The position numbers and the translations under genes were made by a program. A model generated the notes under the pieces. That model made no database searches. It had not been told where the DNA came from and saw nothing but the letters and a program-made list of their open reading frames with translations. A stretch of DNA of 64,000 bases from Sipunculus nudus. Its lineage: Eukaryota; Annelida; Sipuncula; Golfingiida; Sipunculidae. This document shows positions 25,400 through 36,230 of this stretch, in pieces; position 1 is the first letter of the stretch; every line of letters begins with the position of its first letter. The DNA is taken from NCBI GenBank assembly GCA_026874595.1, contig CM049319.1:15901601-15965600 (forward strand). The letters are read 5' to 3'.

Positions 25400-26575
25400 A
25401 TTGTGAGAGTTTTGTCTTGAAGAGATCTTGTGTTGTTGATGCTGATGACATTCTTTATTTGTCAGGAAGCTTTGTCCAGAAGAGATCTTGTGTGTTTTAT
25501 GCTGATGGCTTTCTTTGTCAGGGAGCTTTTTCCTGAAGAGATCTTGTGTTGTTGATGCTGATGACATTCTTTCTTTGTCAGGAAGCTTTGTCCTGAAGAG
25601 ATCTTGTATTGTTGATGCTGATGACATTCTTTCTTTCCTAGGAAGCTTTGTCCTGAAGAGATCTTGTGTTGCTGATACTGATGATATTCTTTCTTTGTCA
25701 GGAAGCTTTGTCCAGAAGAGATCTTGTGTTTTTGATACTGATGATATTCTTTCTTTGTCAGGGAAGCTTTGTCCTGAAGACGTCTTGTGTTGTTGATACT
25801 GATGACATCCTTTCTTTGTCAGGGAAGCTTTGTCCTGAGGGGATCTTGTGTTGTTGATGCTGATGACATTCTTTCTTTGTCAGGAAGCTTTGTCCTGTAG
25901 AGATCTTGTGTTGTTGATGCTGATGACATTCTTTCTTTGTCAGGAAGCTTTGTCCTGAAGAGATCTTGTTGTTGATGCTGATGACATTTTTTCTTTGTCA
26001 GGAAGCTTTGTCCTGAAGAGATCTTGTGTTGTTGATGCTGATGACATCCTTTCTTTGTCAGGAAGCTTTGTCCTGTAGAGGTCTTGTGTTTTTGATGCTG
26101 ATGACATTTTTTCTTTGTCAGGAAGCTTTGTCCTGAAGAGATCTTGTGTTGTTGATGCTGATGACATCCTTTCTTTGTCAGGAGGCTTTGTCCTGTAGAG
26201 ATCTTGTGTTGTTGATGCTGATGACATTCTTTCTTTGTCAGGAAGCTTTGTCCTGTAGAGGTCTTGTGTTTTTATGCTGATGACATTCTCTCTTTGTAAG
26301 GAAGCTTTGTCCCGAAGGGATCTTGTGTTGTTGATACTGATGACATTCTTTGTCAGGAAGCTTTGTCCTGAAGAGATCTTGTGTTGTTGATGCTGATGAC
26401 ATTCTCTCTTTGTAAGGAAGCTTTGTCCCGAAGGGATCTTGTGTTGTTGATGCTGATGACATTCTTTGTCAGGAAGCTTTGTCCTGAAGAGATCTTCTGT
26501 TGTTGGTGCTGATGGTATTCTATCACTCTCAAGAAGCTTTTCTGGAAGAGTTTTTGTGTATTTGATGCTGATGAT
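25400..26575 (+). repeat. 60-bp minisatellite, about 20 units, with dimeric higher-order pattern
   Basis: The core unit contains TTCTTTCTTTGTCAGGAAGC, then TTTGTCCTGAAGAGATCTTG and TGTTGTTGATGCTGATGACA, 60 nt in all. Around 25560-26230 the units stay in exact 60-nt register, and edge units are diverged. Neighbouring units alternate between variants (CCTGAAGAG/CATTTTTT against CCTGTAGAGG/CATCC, and GTCAGG against GTAAGG with CCCGAAGGG), so part of the array has spread as dimers of about 117-120 nt. Because 60 is a multiple of three, long repetitive open frames appear on both strands (SSASTTQDLF on minus), but stops interrupt them and no gene is implied. Confidence 0.95.
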
Positions 26576-27498
26576 AATTGTTACTCTTATCTCATATTGT
26601 TGGTGCAGTGAGTACTATTTGTGGTACTCTGACAACCAATGATACATTATCAAAGTGGCACAACAGTTGTCTATTTTATGTTTTAATTGTGATAAAGAGT
26701 CCATCCTTAATTTGTTTAGTTTGAATGTTTATAAACAAACAAACTTCTTTTCTGCTGAAGGAGTTTTGTTTTGTTGATGTTTTATTTATCCTCTACTATT
26801 GGGTGTTTTTTTTTTTCCTAGGGAACAGAGATGCATGGCCCTTGTAAATTTTGTGAATGGTCTTGTATGAACAACATCTTAGTTATGGGGCTTCAACCAG
26901 GAAATATTTGCATTATTTTTGTGGGTCTTGGGTGTTGGTGCCATGGTTTTTATAAAATGCCAGGATTTACTCAATGGTGAACCATGGTCAGATTTTCCAG
27001 TCAATTCTCTACATACCTGCAGATGTCTTTTAAGTCGAGGCATTTTGCTGGCGGCTTGTAGAATTCCACATATTCTGTTTTGTATGTTATCTATGTACAG
27101 AGAAAATTAAAAATATGTATACTTTATCAACAGCAGGTCCACTATACCATTCTACCGCTGTGAGGGCTCTTAGTTGGGACATGTTTATTGGTAATATTTT
27201 TGCTGGCCATGGCCTAGCGTGACATTTTTATCGTGAAGGATTTTCTTCTTACACTCACCAGCATGACCAGGTATTGAGAAGAGCATATAATTTTGGCTGC
27301 CATTATATAACAGACACTGCTGCACCATCCTTTCTTTATAGATATCTCATACCATAAAATATTATAATATCAGATGACTGATGAGCTCATTTTTGGAGCA
27401 GTCAGTACCTGTTCACTTTCAGGAAACTATCAAAATAGTTACTTCTATACTAAACATTTTTAGTGAAATATTTGTTGCTCTGTACCCTAAGTCTTATG

Positions 27499-27500
<2 letters not shown>

Positions 27501-27560
<60 letters not shown>
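27501..27560. repeat. (TA)n microsatellite
   Basis: This is an uninterrupted alternating T/A run of about 60 nt, bordered by CTTATGAT and GGTCCATG. It is a simple repeat, likely length-variable. Confidence 0.97.
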
Positions 27561-27563
<3 letters not shown>

Positions 27564-28186
27564 TCCATGTTTTCCCCCCAATGAATCTGTGTCCAATATC
27601 TCTCAGAGAAAGAATAAAAATGACATCTCAGACTCTAAAGACTTTGCAACTGCATATGTACAAATGCAGTCTTGTTAAATTATATAACTATCTAATTTTA
27701 TGGGTTTTTTTATTTGAAAATTGTATCAAATAAAGGAAATATCCCCTGATAAATACAATAAGGCAAAACTTTTTTTATGCAGCTGCACTTTCTGATGTAT
27801 TTCAAGAGATCTTTTTCAGAAAGTAAGAATAAATAAACAAAAATTAAACAGAATTTACATTCAATTTGTGTAAATCATGAATGGTTAGTAAGAAATATTC
27901 TATTAAGATATGGTCTTATGGGTTTTATATCTGAATATAACTATTTACTGTTTTGACTTATGGTTATCCTAATTTAAGTTTCTTCAGCATAAAATTTATT
28001 TTAAAAAATATTAATTGATATGTTAGAGTATAACAGTTGTATAAAATGATTGACTTTAAGATATCACCCAAGAACATTTGAATTTTCCCCAACACGATAT
28101 TATTAGATCACAGAAGGAGGTAAGTATTTCCCTCCAGGAAAAAATACTTCATACCAATTGAAATGATCATAGGTTTTCAGTAGCGT

Positions 28187-28574
28187 ATACTGTGGTTGGC
28201 TTTATTTTTCGCGAGGCTGAAATTTCATGATTCCTTCATTTTGAACGTTTAGCAAGGGTTTTCATTTTCACAATTGCACCAGAGCCTGTAAAATCTTAAG
28301 TATAGCAGGATCTGTATTGATTTAAAGTTTAGAAAAAAATCCTACCATACCTAACTAATTTCTGGTTCACTCATTAAATTAGAACTTGTATCACAGTTCA
28401 TATGTATCACAGCCTTTGTGTTTGGCTAATGGATGGGGCAGTTTAAAAAAAACTAGGTTGCTGATGAGGTTGTTTTCAGAGGTCATCTTAGTTGATACGG
28501 CATCTTATTCCCAAGGGTTTCATATTCGTGATTATTTTACCAAACCCTCTTGAATAAAAAGGCAACTACAGTAT
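28187..28574. mobile_element. MITE, ATACTGTGGTTGGC family
   Basis: The left end is ATACTGTGGTTGGCTTTATT followed by TTTCGCGAGGCTGAAATTTC. The right end GGCAACTACAGTAT, read inversely, gives ATACTGTAGTTGCC followed by TTTTTATTCAAGAGGGTTTG. The termini are therefore imperfect inverted repeats of over 25 nt. The interior is non-coding. This copy has the best preserved left end of the three in the window. Confidence 0.68.
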
Positions 28575-30153
28575 CTGCAATTCTGCATGACTTTAGCTGA
28601 GTTTGGCCAGGACAGGTTTTCCATGGGCTAAGTTCACCTGCTAGATACTTTGGACACAATTTCTGATAGATGGTGCTGTGATAGAACCTTTGTGATATTT
28701 CCCAAAAGAATGTCAAATTCCTCAGGATTAATAGGAAAATGAACCCCCAAGGACATGTTTAGCCTTGTTCCTGGCACTCCAAGCCTTAAAATGGACAAAT
28801 CTGAGGCATGGACTCTGAAGGATTGCATGCCAATGATTCAGTGTAACTATTAATTATGATATAGATTCAGACATCTAAATCAAAATCTGGAAGGTCCTTT
28901 CAAAGAAGGTTCTTCTAGAAGCCTCATAGCATTGAAATAGCATCTTGCATGTTTATAAAATGTTTCATGTTGAACATAGCTGTCTACATGTATTCTCTAT
29001 TCTAGACAGTCTATCCGAGGCTTCTGTTTGACTTGTACCAGACAAAAGAGGTATTGTACTAACCAAGCCAGGTGGTTAATTTTCTCCTGCCTGTGGGAGT
29101 CGGTGCTTCCTTTGGTATTCTGCTGTTGCCTTATACCTAAACAACACTGTCATACCTAAAGCTCAGTTTAGAAAACTAATATTTAGCCAACTTATTCAAG
29201 CCTAATATCCCATCATTCTGTACAGTATTATTGTTCCTATTTACATGCAGTCCTGTTAAACTGCCTGATTGCAACATTAATAGCCATACCAACACAAGAT
29301 GTTTCAAAGCACTAATTGCTTTGTCTTATTTAGCCAGGTTTAACTGTGCCAAGACATCCAAATAAGATTAATTGAAAGTGGCTAATTTGACCTAAATCAG
29401 CTGATCAGATAGACACTCTGTTCACAAAAAGTTCTGTGTTGTAAAATATTTTTAAAAAAATATCCAGACCATTATTTTCTTATATAACAGTTGCATTGGA
29501 AAAAAAGGTTTGCTTGAATTGTTTAGTTGACTGAACTTTGATTGTGATATGGCATCATCTTGTTCTGGGTATCTGGCAACTCACGATGGCTGTACAATTA
29601 AAATGGTAGGGCAGTCTCAACAGCAGGGGCTGAGGTCTCAAAGGCATGGCATTTTGCGTAAGGATGTAAAGTTTTGTTTGAGTTTGCATTCCGGTAGTTG
29701 GTTTGTCACCAGTTCTTGGTTTGTATTTTATATATACTTTTTGGTGGTGGATGGCAGAGTTTACATTGCCTGTATATCAGGGAATTCTTGGGGTTTGCTC
29801 AGCTGTTGCTGGGCTTTGTAACTTATTTAGGTTTCCATTTTGTTCACTGAGCCATCTGATTATAAAAATTGGCTTAACAATTATAGATTTTACAGGTTTA
29901 TAATACATTTGCACAGTACAGACTATATTATATTTCCTATATCTTATATTGAACCATTTTAGAAAATGATTTAATTATATTGGTGACTGAATACTATTTT
30001 GTTTATGGTGTGATTCTTTAAATCCCTTGACATTGGCGAAGCTACCTTGTTTATATGCTGCATACATTGCTTTATAATTCATATAGCATGTTATATGGAA
30101 TAGCACTGAAGCATATTTAGATCTTCATCATTATCTTTATGAATTAATGGCTT

Positions 30154-30293
30154 TTAAAAAAATATTTTAAAATGAAAATTATTTTATTATTGAGAAAAAG
30201 ATCAGTCATCACCATTGTCACAGTTAAAAAAATATTTTAAAATGAAGATTATTTTATTATTGAGAAAATGATCAGTCATCACCACTGTCACAG
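30154..30293. repeat. Recent 70-bp tandem duplication
   Basis: TTAAAAAAATATTTTAAAAT starts at 30154 and again at 30224. Both copies continue with ATTATTTTATTATTGAGAAA, GATCAGTCATCACCA and TGTCACAGT. Only a few substitutions separate them, so the duplication is young. Confidence 0.95.
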
Positions 30294-32659
30294 TAATGTC
30301 ATCACATTATTCTCTCTTCAATATTTCAGAATTGCTCATATAGTTTATATCCTTTTGTATATAGACATACTGTTAACCCTTTCGTTCAGCAAATGCAAAA
30401 CACATTTGCAATTTGAACATGAACTGAGCATTCACACTGTCCAAAGGATGTTTAATCCACTTCAGCCAAAATGTTTGGAACTCTGCTTAGGAGGTGGTTC
30501 AAATGTTTCATATATAAATAGATGAAACTTAACTGTGTAAGTGCTGCATGAAACAGTTAAGACCAACTGGTAGTTTTAAAGCAGCAACTTGCCTAGGTCA
30601 TATTGCAACCACCATTGTTTTGTGTCAGTACATGGTTGCACTGTTTCTTTCCTTTTCTGGTTCTACAGCACATATGGATAGGCTGTCAGGCACTGTGAAT
30701 GCACAAAATGTTATGGAACCAGACTGATTTATCGGATTACCAAAATGTTTTAAAAAATTGTGTGAAAGGGGTATTAAAATGTACCCCAGGAGCATGACTC
30801 TGAAACTGTTCATATGGGTCATATGGCTGTGGTAATGTTCAATTGGAGTCTCCTAGCGGATAAAAAGTCAGAAAATGTAATTTTAAATTCTGAAGCACTC
30901 AAGGCACATGATATGCAATAAGTTAGTTCTGCCAGTGTCCCTCATGTAATAATCATGTAAATAGCTGTAGCAACAACACTGAACCAGTAAGAATCATCTT
31001 TATGGCATGGAAGTAATATGTGTGTCTTTCAACAAGTTTATGTAATCCAATTATTACCACTACCAACAAAGTTGGACATACAGTAGGTCATGTACACATT
31101 AAATCTTCAGTTGGTTTCATATTGGCGAGGTTGAAATTTTACCCAAAAAAATGAATGAATAAAAAAAGAGGTATCAGAGATATCATTAAATCAGTGGCTA
31201 TGTAAATGACAGTCATTGTCATTGTCATTTTTCAAATGACAACTTTTGTTCAGTGTCTAAGACACAATCCAGAATTTCAGGTTTCCAGAGTTGAAAAAAA
31301 GTCTAAAATGCCTCTTTTATTCAATGAAGATAATCCAGAATTGCATTGCCCAGTCTAAAACCGCTCAAAATACCATTTGTCTTTGCAAAACAACATTCCA
31401 GAACATCATTTTGTAATTTTGTTGGTAAAAAGTCCAGATTAATATTATGATTATCAACTGTAAAAAAAAAAACACACACACAAGTGTTAACATGCTTAAA
31501 AATCTTTGAAATTTTGTGTGTGTTTTCTAGGCCTTAAAAGTTCTTAAATAAAGCTATACTTTGAAAAATTATCATGAATAGAGGTTTTATTTCAATAATG
31601 ACTGTTACAGCAGACAGAAAGAGCATGACAGGCTTTGTTCTCCTGTACAATGTGTACAGTATCAGGATTTCAGTGGGGTTAATATTGCATTACCCCTTTA
31701 AGATACAGTTAGGTATGTACTGGACTTAATATATTGTTCTTAATATTTTGTATGTGTAGGGGACTATATATTGTTCACTTAGTAAAGATACTGATATAAA
31801 CCTTGGGTAAAATATGTTAGAGGATCTTATGGCTTAGAGTTGGACTTTGCAACAAAAAATCTTGAAAATTTAGTTCTGTGTCCTTGAAAACCTTACAAAA
31901 AAACTTGAAAATAAAATTTGAAAACTATGTCCAGTCTAAAAGTTGGCCTCAAATACTGGTTCTAGTTTAAAAAGTCTGGAATATCATTAACTAGTCTTAA
32001 AACAATAGTTTAGAACATCAGTATCCCGTTTGACAAAAAACGTATGTAACAGGAAGGAACAGGAAACATGAATGTGGTATACAGGAATCAAATGTTAAAT
32101 CTGGAGAAACTGAGATAAAGAAGAGGAAATAGTATATATATTCACTATGATAAACTGAATCTGGCAATTTAGAAAGGATCTATATATAACAGGTAATGGG
32201 GCTGCTGTCTGTGGTGTTTTTTCTTGTATAGATATATTCTCCAAACAAGGATAAATACATTTATAGACATGACCTTTAGTTACTTGGGAGCAGACTGGAA
32301 GAAACACAGGAAAGTAAGGCCATAATAAAGATTACATCTGTTGCCAGGGTTACTCGTCAATCAAGAAGATATATAAATACCTCACTTTTCCCCACATCCA
32401 GGAAATGAGAAACGTGAACATGTCTGAGACTCTGAAATATGTGCATGCTTAAATGAACTCTTTTAGGAGCTCCCCCGGGGAGGCAGTGGGCCAGTGAATA
32501 GCTAAGGAGCATTGGATGAAAGAACTCCGAAGTTTCGGTTTTTAGTGCCACTGGAGCAGTAAAGTGTAGTTTCCATCGTCTGTCGCATGTTTGGGAAGAA
32601 GAAAACTAAGAGGTCTATTTCTGTTGTGAGCTTAATCTACTGTGAGATCTTATCAAAGG

Positions 32660-35365
32660 ATGCAAGCTTTTTTCACATTAGATAAGACTTTTATTGTTAA
32701 TGGCTGCCTTCACCAAACTTTGGTCTACACTGCCAGCTTGGAATCTTGCCACAAGCACCACCAACTTCTATTACTTCTTAACTTAAATTCAATGACTAAA
32801 TTTACCAAATTTCTTTATCAATATCGAGAGGCTTGTTGCATTGCATTAACGGAATCATGGCTGAACCAAAATATATCTGACACATTCTTGAACATTCCTT
32901 ATTTTACCTTATTAAGACAAGACAGAACCCAGGACTCTAATAAATCAAGAGGCGGTGGTGTAGCTCTTTATATTAATAACAGATGGTGTCAGAATATAAC
33001 CGTCAAGTCTAGTATATGTTCACCAGACCTTGAAGCCCTATCAGTGAGCCTACGTCCTTCATACCTACCTAGAGAGTTTACCAAGAGAGTTGTTTACATT
33101 CCCCCCAGTGCTGATAAAGACATGGCATCAAAGAAGATACAGGATATTGTTGCCCAATTAGAAGAAAAGAAACCACAAGCTCTGCATATTGTACTCGGAG
33201 ATATGAACCACTGTGATCTTGATCAAGCACTACCAAACTACACACAGTACGTGAACTGTAACACAAGAGGTCACCAGAAACTGGACTTATTTTATTGTAA
33301 TATTAAATCTGCTTATAAATGTGTTCAAGGTCCTCCACTAAAAAATAGTGACCATAATATGATCTATATGCAACCTACTTACAGACGTAAACTTCAAATG
33401 CTGAAACCACGTGAAATTAATATTAAAGTGAACTCAAAGGAAGCCTATGAGACCCTACAGACATGTTTTGATCTAACAGACTGGCAAATGTTCATTGACA
33501 CTTCATATGATTTAGATGAACTTACTGAAACTGTGTCTAGTTATATATCATTTTGTGAAGACATGCTGGTACCAACTAAAACCATTAAGATTTACCCTAA
33601 TAACAAACCTTGGATTAATAGTGATCTAAGGAAACTTATTGTATGTAAGCACCAAGCCTTCACAAGCAATTCAGATAACAGATATGACTTACAAAAAGAA
33701 ACTGATTCTGCCATTGAGAAAGCCAAACAACAATATAAAAAGAAAGTAGAAAAACTGTTCCATAGCAAGCAATCAAAAGATGCTTGGAAGGGTCTTCAGG
33801 AATTAACTGGTATAACTAAAAGCAAGAAAGAATGCTCACTGCTTGCTGAAAATGGCTATGCTGACAAATTAAATACATTCTATGCACGTTTTGATGAAAG
33901 TGACTTCTCAAAAGAAAAAGATGACATTCGGAGCAGTCTGAGAGCAAATTTAGAATCATGTGATGATGGCATCCTTACTGATGTAACTGATGTAAACAAA
34001 GTGTTAAGTAAGATTAATGTAAAGAAAGCCTGTGGACCCGACAAAATCAGTGGCAGATTAATTAAAACCTGTAGAAATAGTTTGTCCTTCGTCATACATC
34101 ACATTTTTCAATTGTCTCTCTCCTTATGTAAACTACCAAAATTATGGAAGACCGCAGAAATAATTCCAGTCGCCAAAAATAACTCTCCTAAAGTGATGAA
34201 TGATCTTAGGCCTGTGGCACTAACATCTATTCTCGCAAAATCTTTGGAGCGAATAGTTCTTAATAAATTACTTCCAATTGTTAAACCAATGCTAGATCAA
34301 CATCAGTTTGCATATTCATCCAACAGATGCACAAGCGTCGCAATTGCCACATTAACTCATTATATTTATCAACACTTAGACAGGGACCCCAGAAATTATG
34401 CCAGATCACTTTTCATTGATTATTCTTCAGCCTTCAATACAATACAGCCACACATTATGATCAATCAGCTCTGTAGATATAACATTCCTCTTTCCTACTG
34501 TCTATGGATTCTAGATTTTCTCTCGGATAGAAGACAACATGTTAGAACAAGCAAAGAAACTTCTTCAGATATAATCATAAATACTGGTGCTCCACAAGGC
34601 TGTGTTCTGTCAGCAGTCCTTTTTATTCTATATACAAATAATTTGTCTGTGAGCCTTTCAGATTGTAAAATTATCAAATATGCAGACGACACTGTTATTC
34701 TAGGCCTGATACACAAGAATGATGAATCGCTCTACAGGAAAACCATTCAATATGTGACTGGTTGGTGTGAGGAACACTACCTTCAGTTAAATGTAAAGAA
34801 GACTAAAGAAGTAGTCTTTGATTTTAGGAGATCAAAATCTGTAATTACCCCAGTTGCTATCAAAAATGAAGATGTTGATATTGTAGAAAATTATAAATAC
34901 TTAGGATGTATTATTGACAGATATCTGAATTGGAAAGAACATGTGTTGAATCAATCCAAGAAAGCAAACAAAAGATTATATTACCTTTATTATCTAAGAA
35001 AGCTTAATATTGACAAAAACATAATTACCATGTTTTATAATTCAGTAATTTCCAGTGTCCTTACTTATTCACTGGAGTGCTGGTTTACAAATATATCTGA
35101 TAAGTTAAAGAAACAGTTGAATAATACCAGGAAGAGAAGTAGTAGAATGACTGGTACTTCTCTTGCCACACACCAGGAAATCTGTGAAAACAAAACAATG
35201 GCCTTCATATCTAAGGTCATGAATGACAAAACACATCCACTATATTCAGAGTTCCGTTTTTTACCTTCAGGTAAACGCCTAGATACAATATTCTGCAGAA
35301 CAACTCGTTTTAAAAAATCTCTCGTACCACACAGTATTAAACTTTTTAACTCACAACCCTCTTAG
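32660..35365 (+). CDS. LINE endonuclease-reverse transcriptase (901 aa)
   Basis: This is one uninterrupted frame. The first ATG in frame is at 32660; the frame is open a little further upstream (GTG at 32642). Residues about 35-240 form an apurinic-type endonuclease that nicks target DNA: LNLNSM near 41-46 in place of the usual N..S motif, ESWL 65-68, RGGG near 97-100, YLPREF near 135, GDMN 180-183, LDLFY near 208 and SDH 230-232. The reverse transcriptase spans about 430-800: FIDYSSAFNT 585-594 (motif A), GAPQG 643-647 (motif B), YADD 674-677 (motif C), then LNVKKTKEVVFDFRR and a Y.YLG motif. The C-terminus has the FLPSGKR...RF.KS.VP..I.LFN pattern of the CR1/L2 clade group. All catalytic motifs are present and there is no stop or frameshift, so it may be recently active. 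No ORF1 was recognised. Confidence 0.93.
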   Translation: MQAFFTLDKTFIVNGCLHQTLVYTASLESCHKHHQLLLLLNLNSMTKFTKFLYQYREACCIALTESWLNQNISDTFLNIPYFTLLRQDRTQDSNKSRGGGVALYINNRWCQNITVKSSICSPDLEALSVSLRPSYLPREFTKRVVYIPPSADKDMASKKIQDIVAQLEEKKPQALHIVLGDMNHCDLDQALPNYTQYVNCNTRGHQKLDLFYCNIKSAYKCVQGPPLKNSDHNMIYMQPTYRRKLQMLKPREINIKVNSKEAYETLQTCFDLTDWQMFIDTSYDLDELTETVSSYISFCEDMLVPTKTIKIYPNNKPWINSDLRKLIVCKHQAFTSNSDNRYDLQKETDSAIEKAKQQYKKKVEKLFHSKQSKDAWKGLQELTGITKSKKECSLLAENGYADKLNTFYARFDESDFSKEKDDIRSSLRANLESCDDGILTDVTDVNKVLSKINVKKACGPDKISGRLIKTCRNSLSFVIHHIFQLSLSLCKLPKLWKTAEIIPVAKNNSPKVMNDLRPVALTSILAKSLERIVLNKLLPIVKPMLDQHQFAYSSNRCTSVAIATLTHYIYQHLDRDPRNYARSLFIDYSSAFNTIQPHIMINQLCRYNIPLSYCLWILDFLSDRRQHVRTSKETSSDIIINTGAPQGCVLSAVLFILYTNNLSVSLSDCKIIKYADDTVILGLIHKNDESLYRKTIQYVTGWCEEHYLQLNVKKTKEVVFDFRRSKSVITPVAIKNEDVDIVENYKYLGCIIDRYLNWKEHVLNQSKKANKRLYYLYYLRKLNIDKNIITMFYNSVISSVLTYSLECWFTNISDKLKKQLNNTRKRSSRMTGTSLATHQEICENKTMAFISKVMNDKTHPLYSEFRFLPSGKRLDTIFCRTTRFKKSLVPHSIKLFNSQPS

Positions 35366-35581
35366 AAATTTAATGTTTTGAATTATGTGTTTTACCTGCA
35401 GAATTATCTGTTTTATCATTTTTACATGCTTAATTTTACAAGCATAGTCAATATGTTATGTGTGATTTTTATGTATTTATTGTATTATTTTTATGTATTT
35501 ATCTATCTATTTACTTATTTATTTTTTATGTAATGAATTGCAAGTCAACAACAAATTCCTGGAACTGAAGGCTAATAAATG

Positions 35582-35608
35582 TTATCTTATCTTATCTTAT
35601 CTTATCTT
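35582..35608 (+). repeat. (TTATC)n 3' tail of the LINE
   Basis: Five TTATC units directly follow GGCTAATAAATG. They mark the 3' end of the retrotransposon and are probably part of how it primes reverse transcription. Confidence 0.9.
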
Positions 35609-35774
35609 AATGACTAGGTCATGTGTTCCATGAAATTTTGAACAAGGAGTTGAATGAAACTACTGTTTTCATCTGATTTAATAACATTGTAATTAGACTT
35701 TTACTTTTCCTGACACTCTAGTTTTCCTTTTAAATCAGTAGAATGATCAAAAAATCTTAAGATTATATACAGAT

Positions 35775-36230
35775 TACTGAGGTTGGCTTTTTACTTACGA
35801 GGGTTTCAAATTTGCAGTATTCACTCAAGGGGGTTTTTCACAAAAATAAAACCCTTGTGTATCAGACAACACATCTACATGGGTGAACAGCCTTTTATAA
35901 CATAGCCAATGACATGTAAATTATATATTCCTTTTACATTTAAAACCTGAGGCAAAAGAATGATAGTATAAATAATAATAGATCTGTTATGTTACCCATA
36001 AATGAAAAAGTGATATAATAAAATGTATCATATCTCGTATTTATCAGGCAATAATGAACAAGAATTGACACTCCTCCAAGATCGTTCAGAGCATATATAA
36101 TACTTATATGATAATAGCTACGTCCTGTGTAGGTTACTGTTTGGTGAGATTACAAAAATAAAACCCATGCAACACACTGACAACAAAAATATTGCGAAAA
36201 TTTAACCTCACAAATGTGAAGCCAACCACA
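35775..36230. mobile_element. MITE, ATACTGTGGTTGGC family, third copy
   Basis: The left end is ACTGAGGTTGGCTTTTTACT, then ACGAGGGTTTCAAATTTGCA. The right end GAAGCCAACCACA, read inversely, is TGTGGTTGGCTTC followed by GTGAGGTTAAATTTTCGCAA. The two ends match as imperfect inverted repeats over about 40 nt. The interior also has AAAAATAAAACCC near both sides, part of the same inverted structure. It lies 165 bp after the LINE tail. Confidence 0.7.

Larger units (their letters stand above)
32587..35609 (+). mobile_element. CR1/L2-like non-LTR retrotransposon (LINE), near full length
   Basis: The element has a long endonuclease-reverse transcriptase frame (32660-35365), a 3' UTR of about 215 bp with AATAAA near 35574, and a (TTATC)n tail at 35582-35608, the microsatellite-type 3' end typical of CR1/L2-like elements. 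The left border is uncertain. A short basic frame beginning FGKKKTKR at 32587 may be the eroded start of the endonuclease region, shifted to another frame. The insertion is in the same orientation as liprin-alpha. I could not define target-site duplications. Confidence 0.85.

Noticed and set aside
25358-26462. Open frames with a 20-residue repeat (SSASTTQDLFRTKLPDKE-like) on the minus strand, and others on plus
   Set aside because: They result from a 60-bp minisatellite being a multiple of three. Stops and frame changes break them repeatedly and there is no flanking gene structure.
25400-26575. Possible C/D-box snoRNA array (TGATGA and CTGA in each unit)
   Set aside because: The box C match lacks the usual leading purine, the C-to-D spacing is only about 28 nt, and no terminal stem is evident.
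25400-26575. CRISPR array
   Set aside because: Repeats are directly adjacent with no unique spacers, and the DNA is eukaryotic.
30154-30293. Retrotransposon target-site duplication
   Set aside because: The two 70-bp copies are directly adjacent with nothing between them; a simple tandem duplication explains them.
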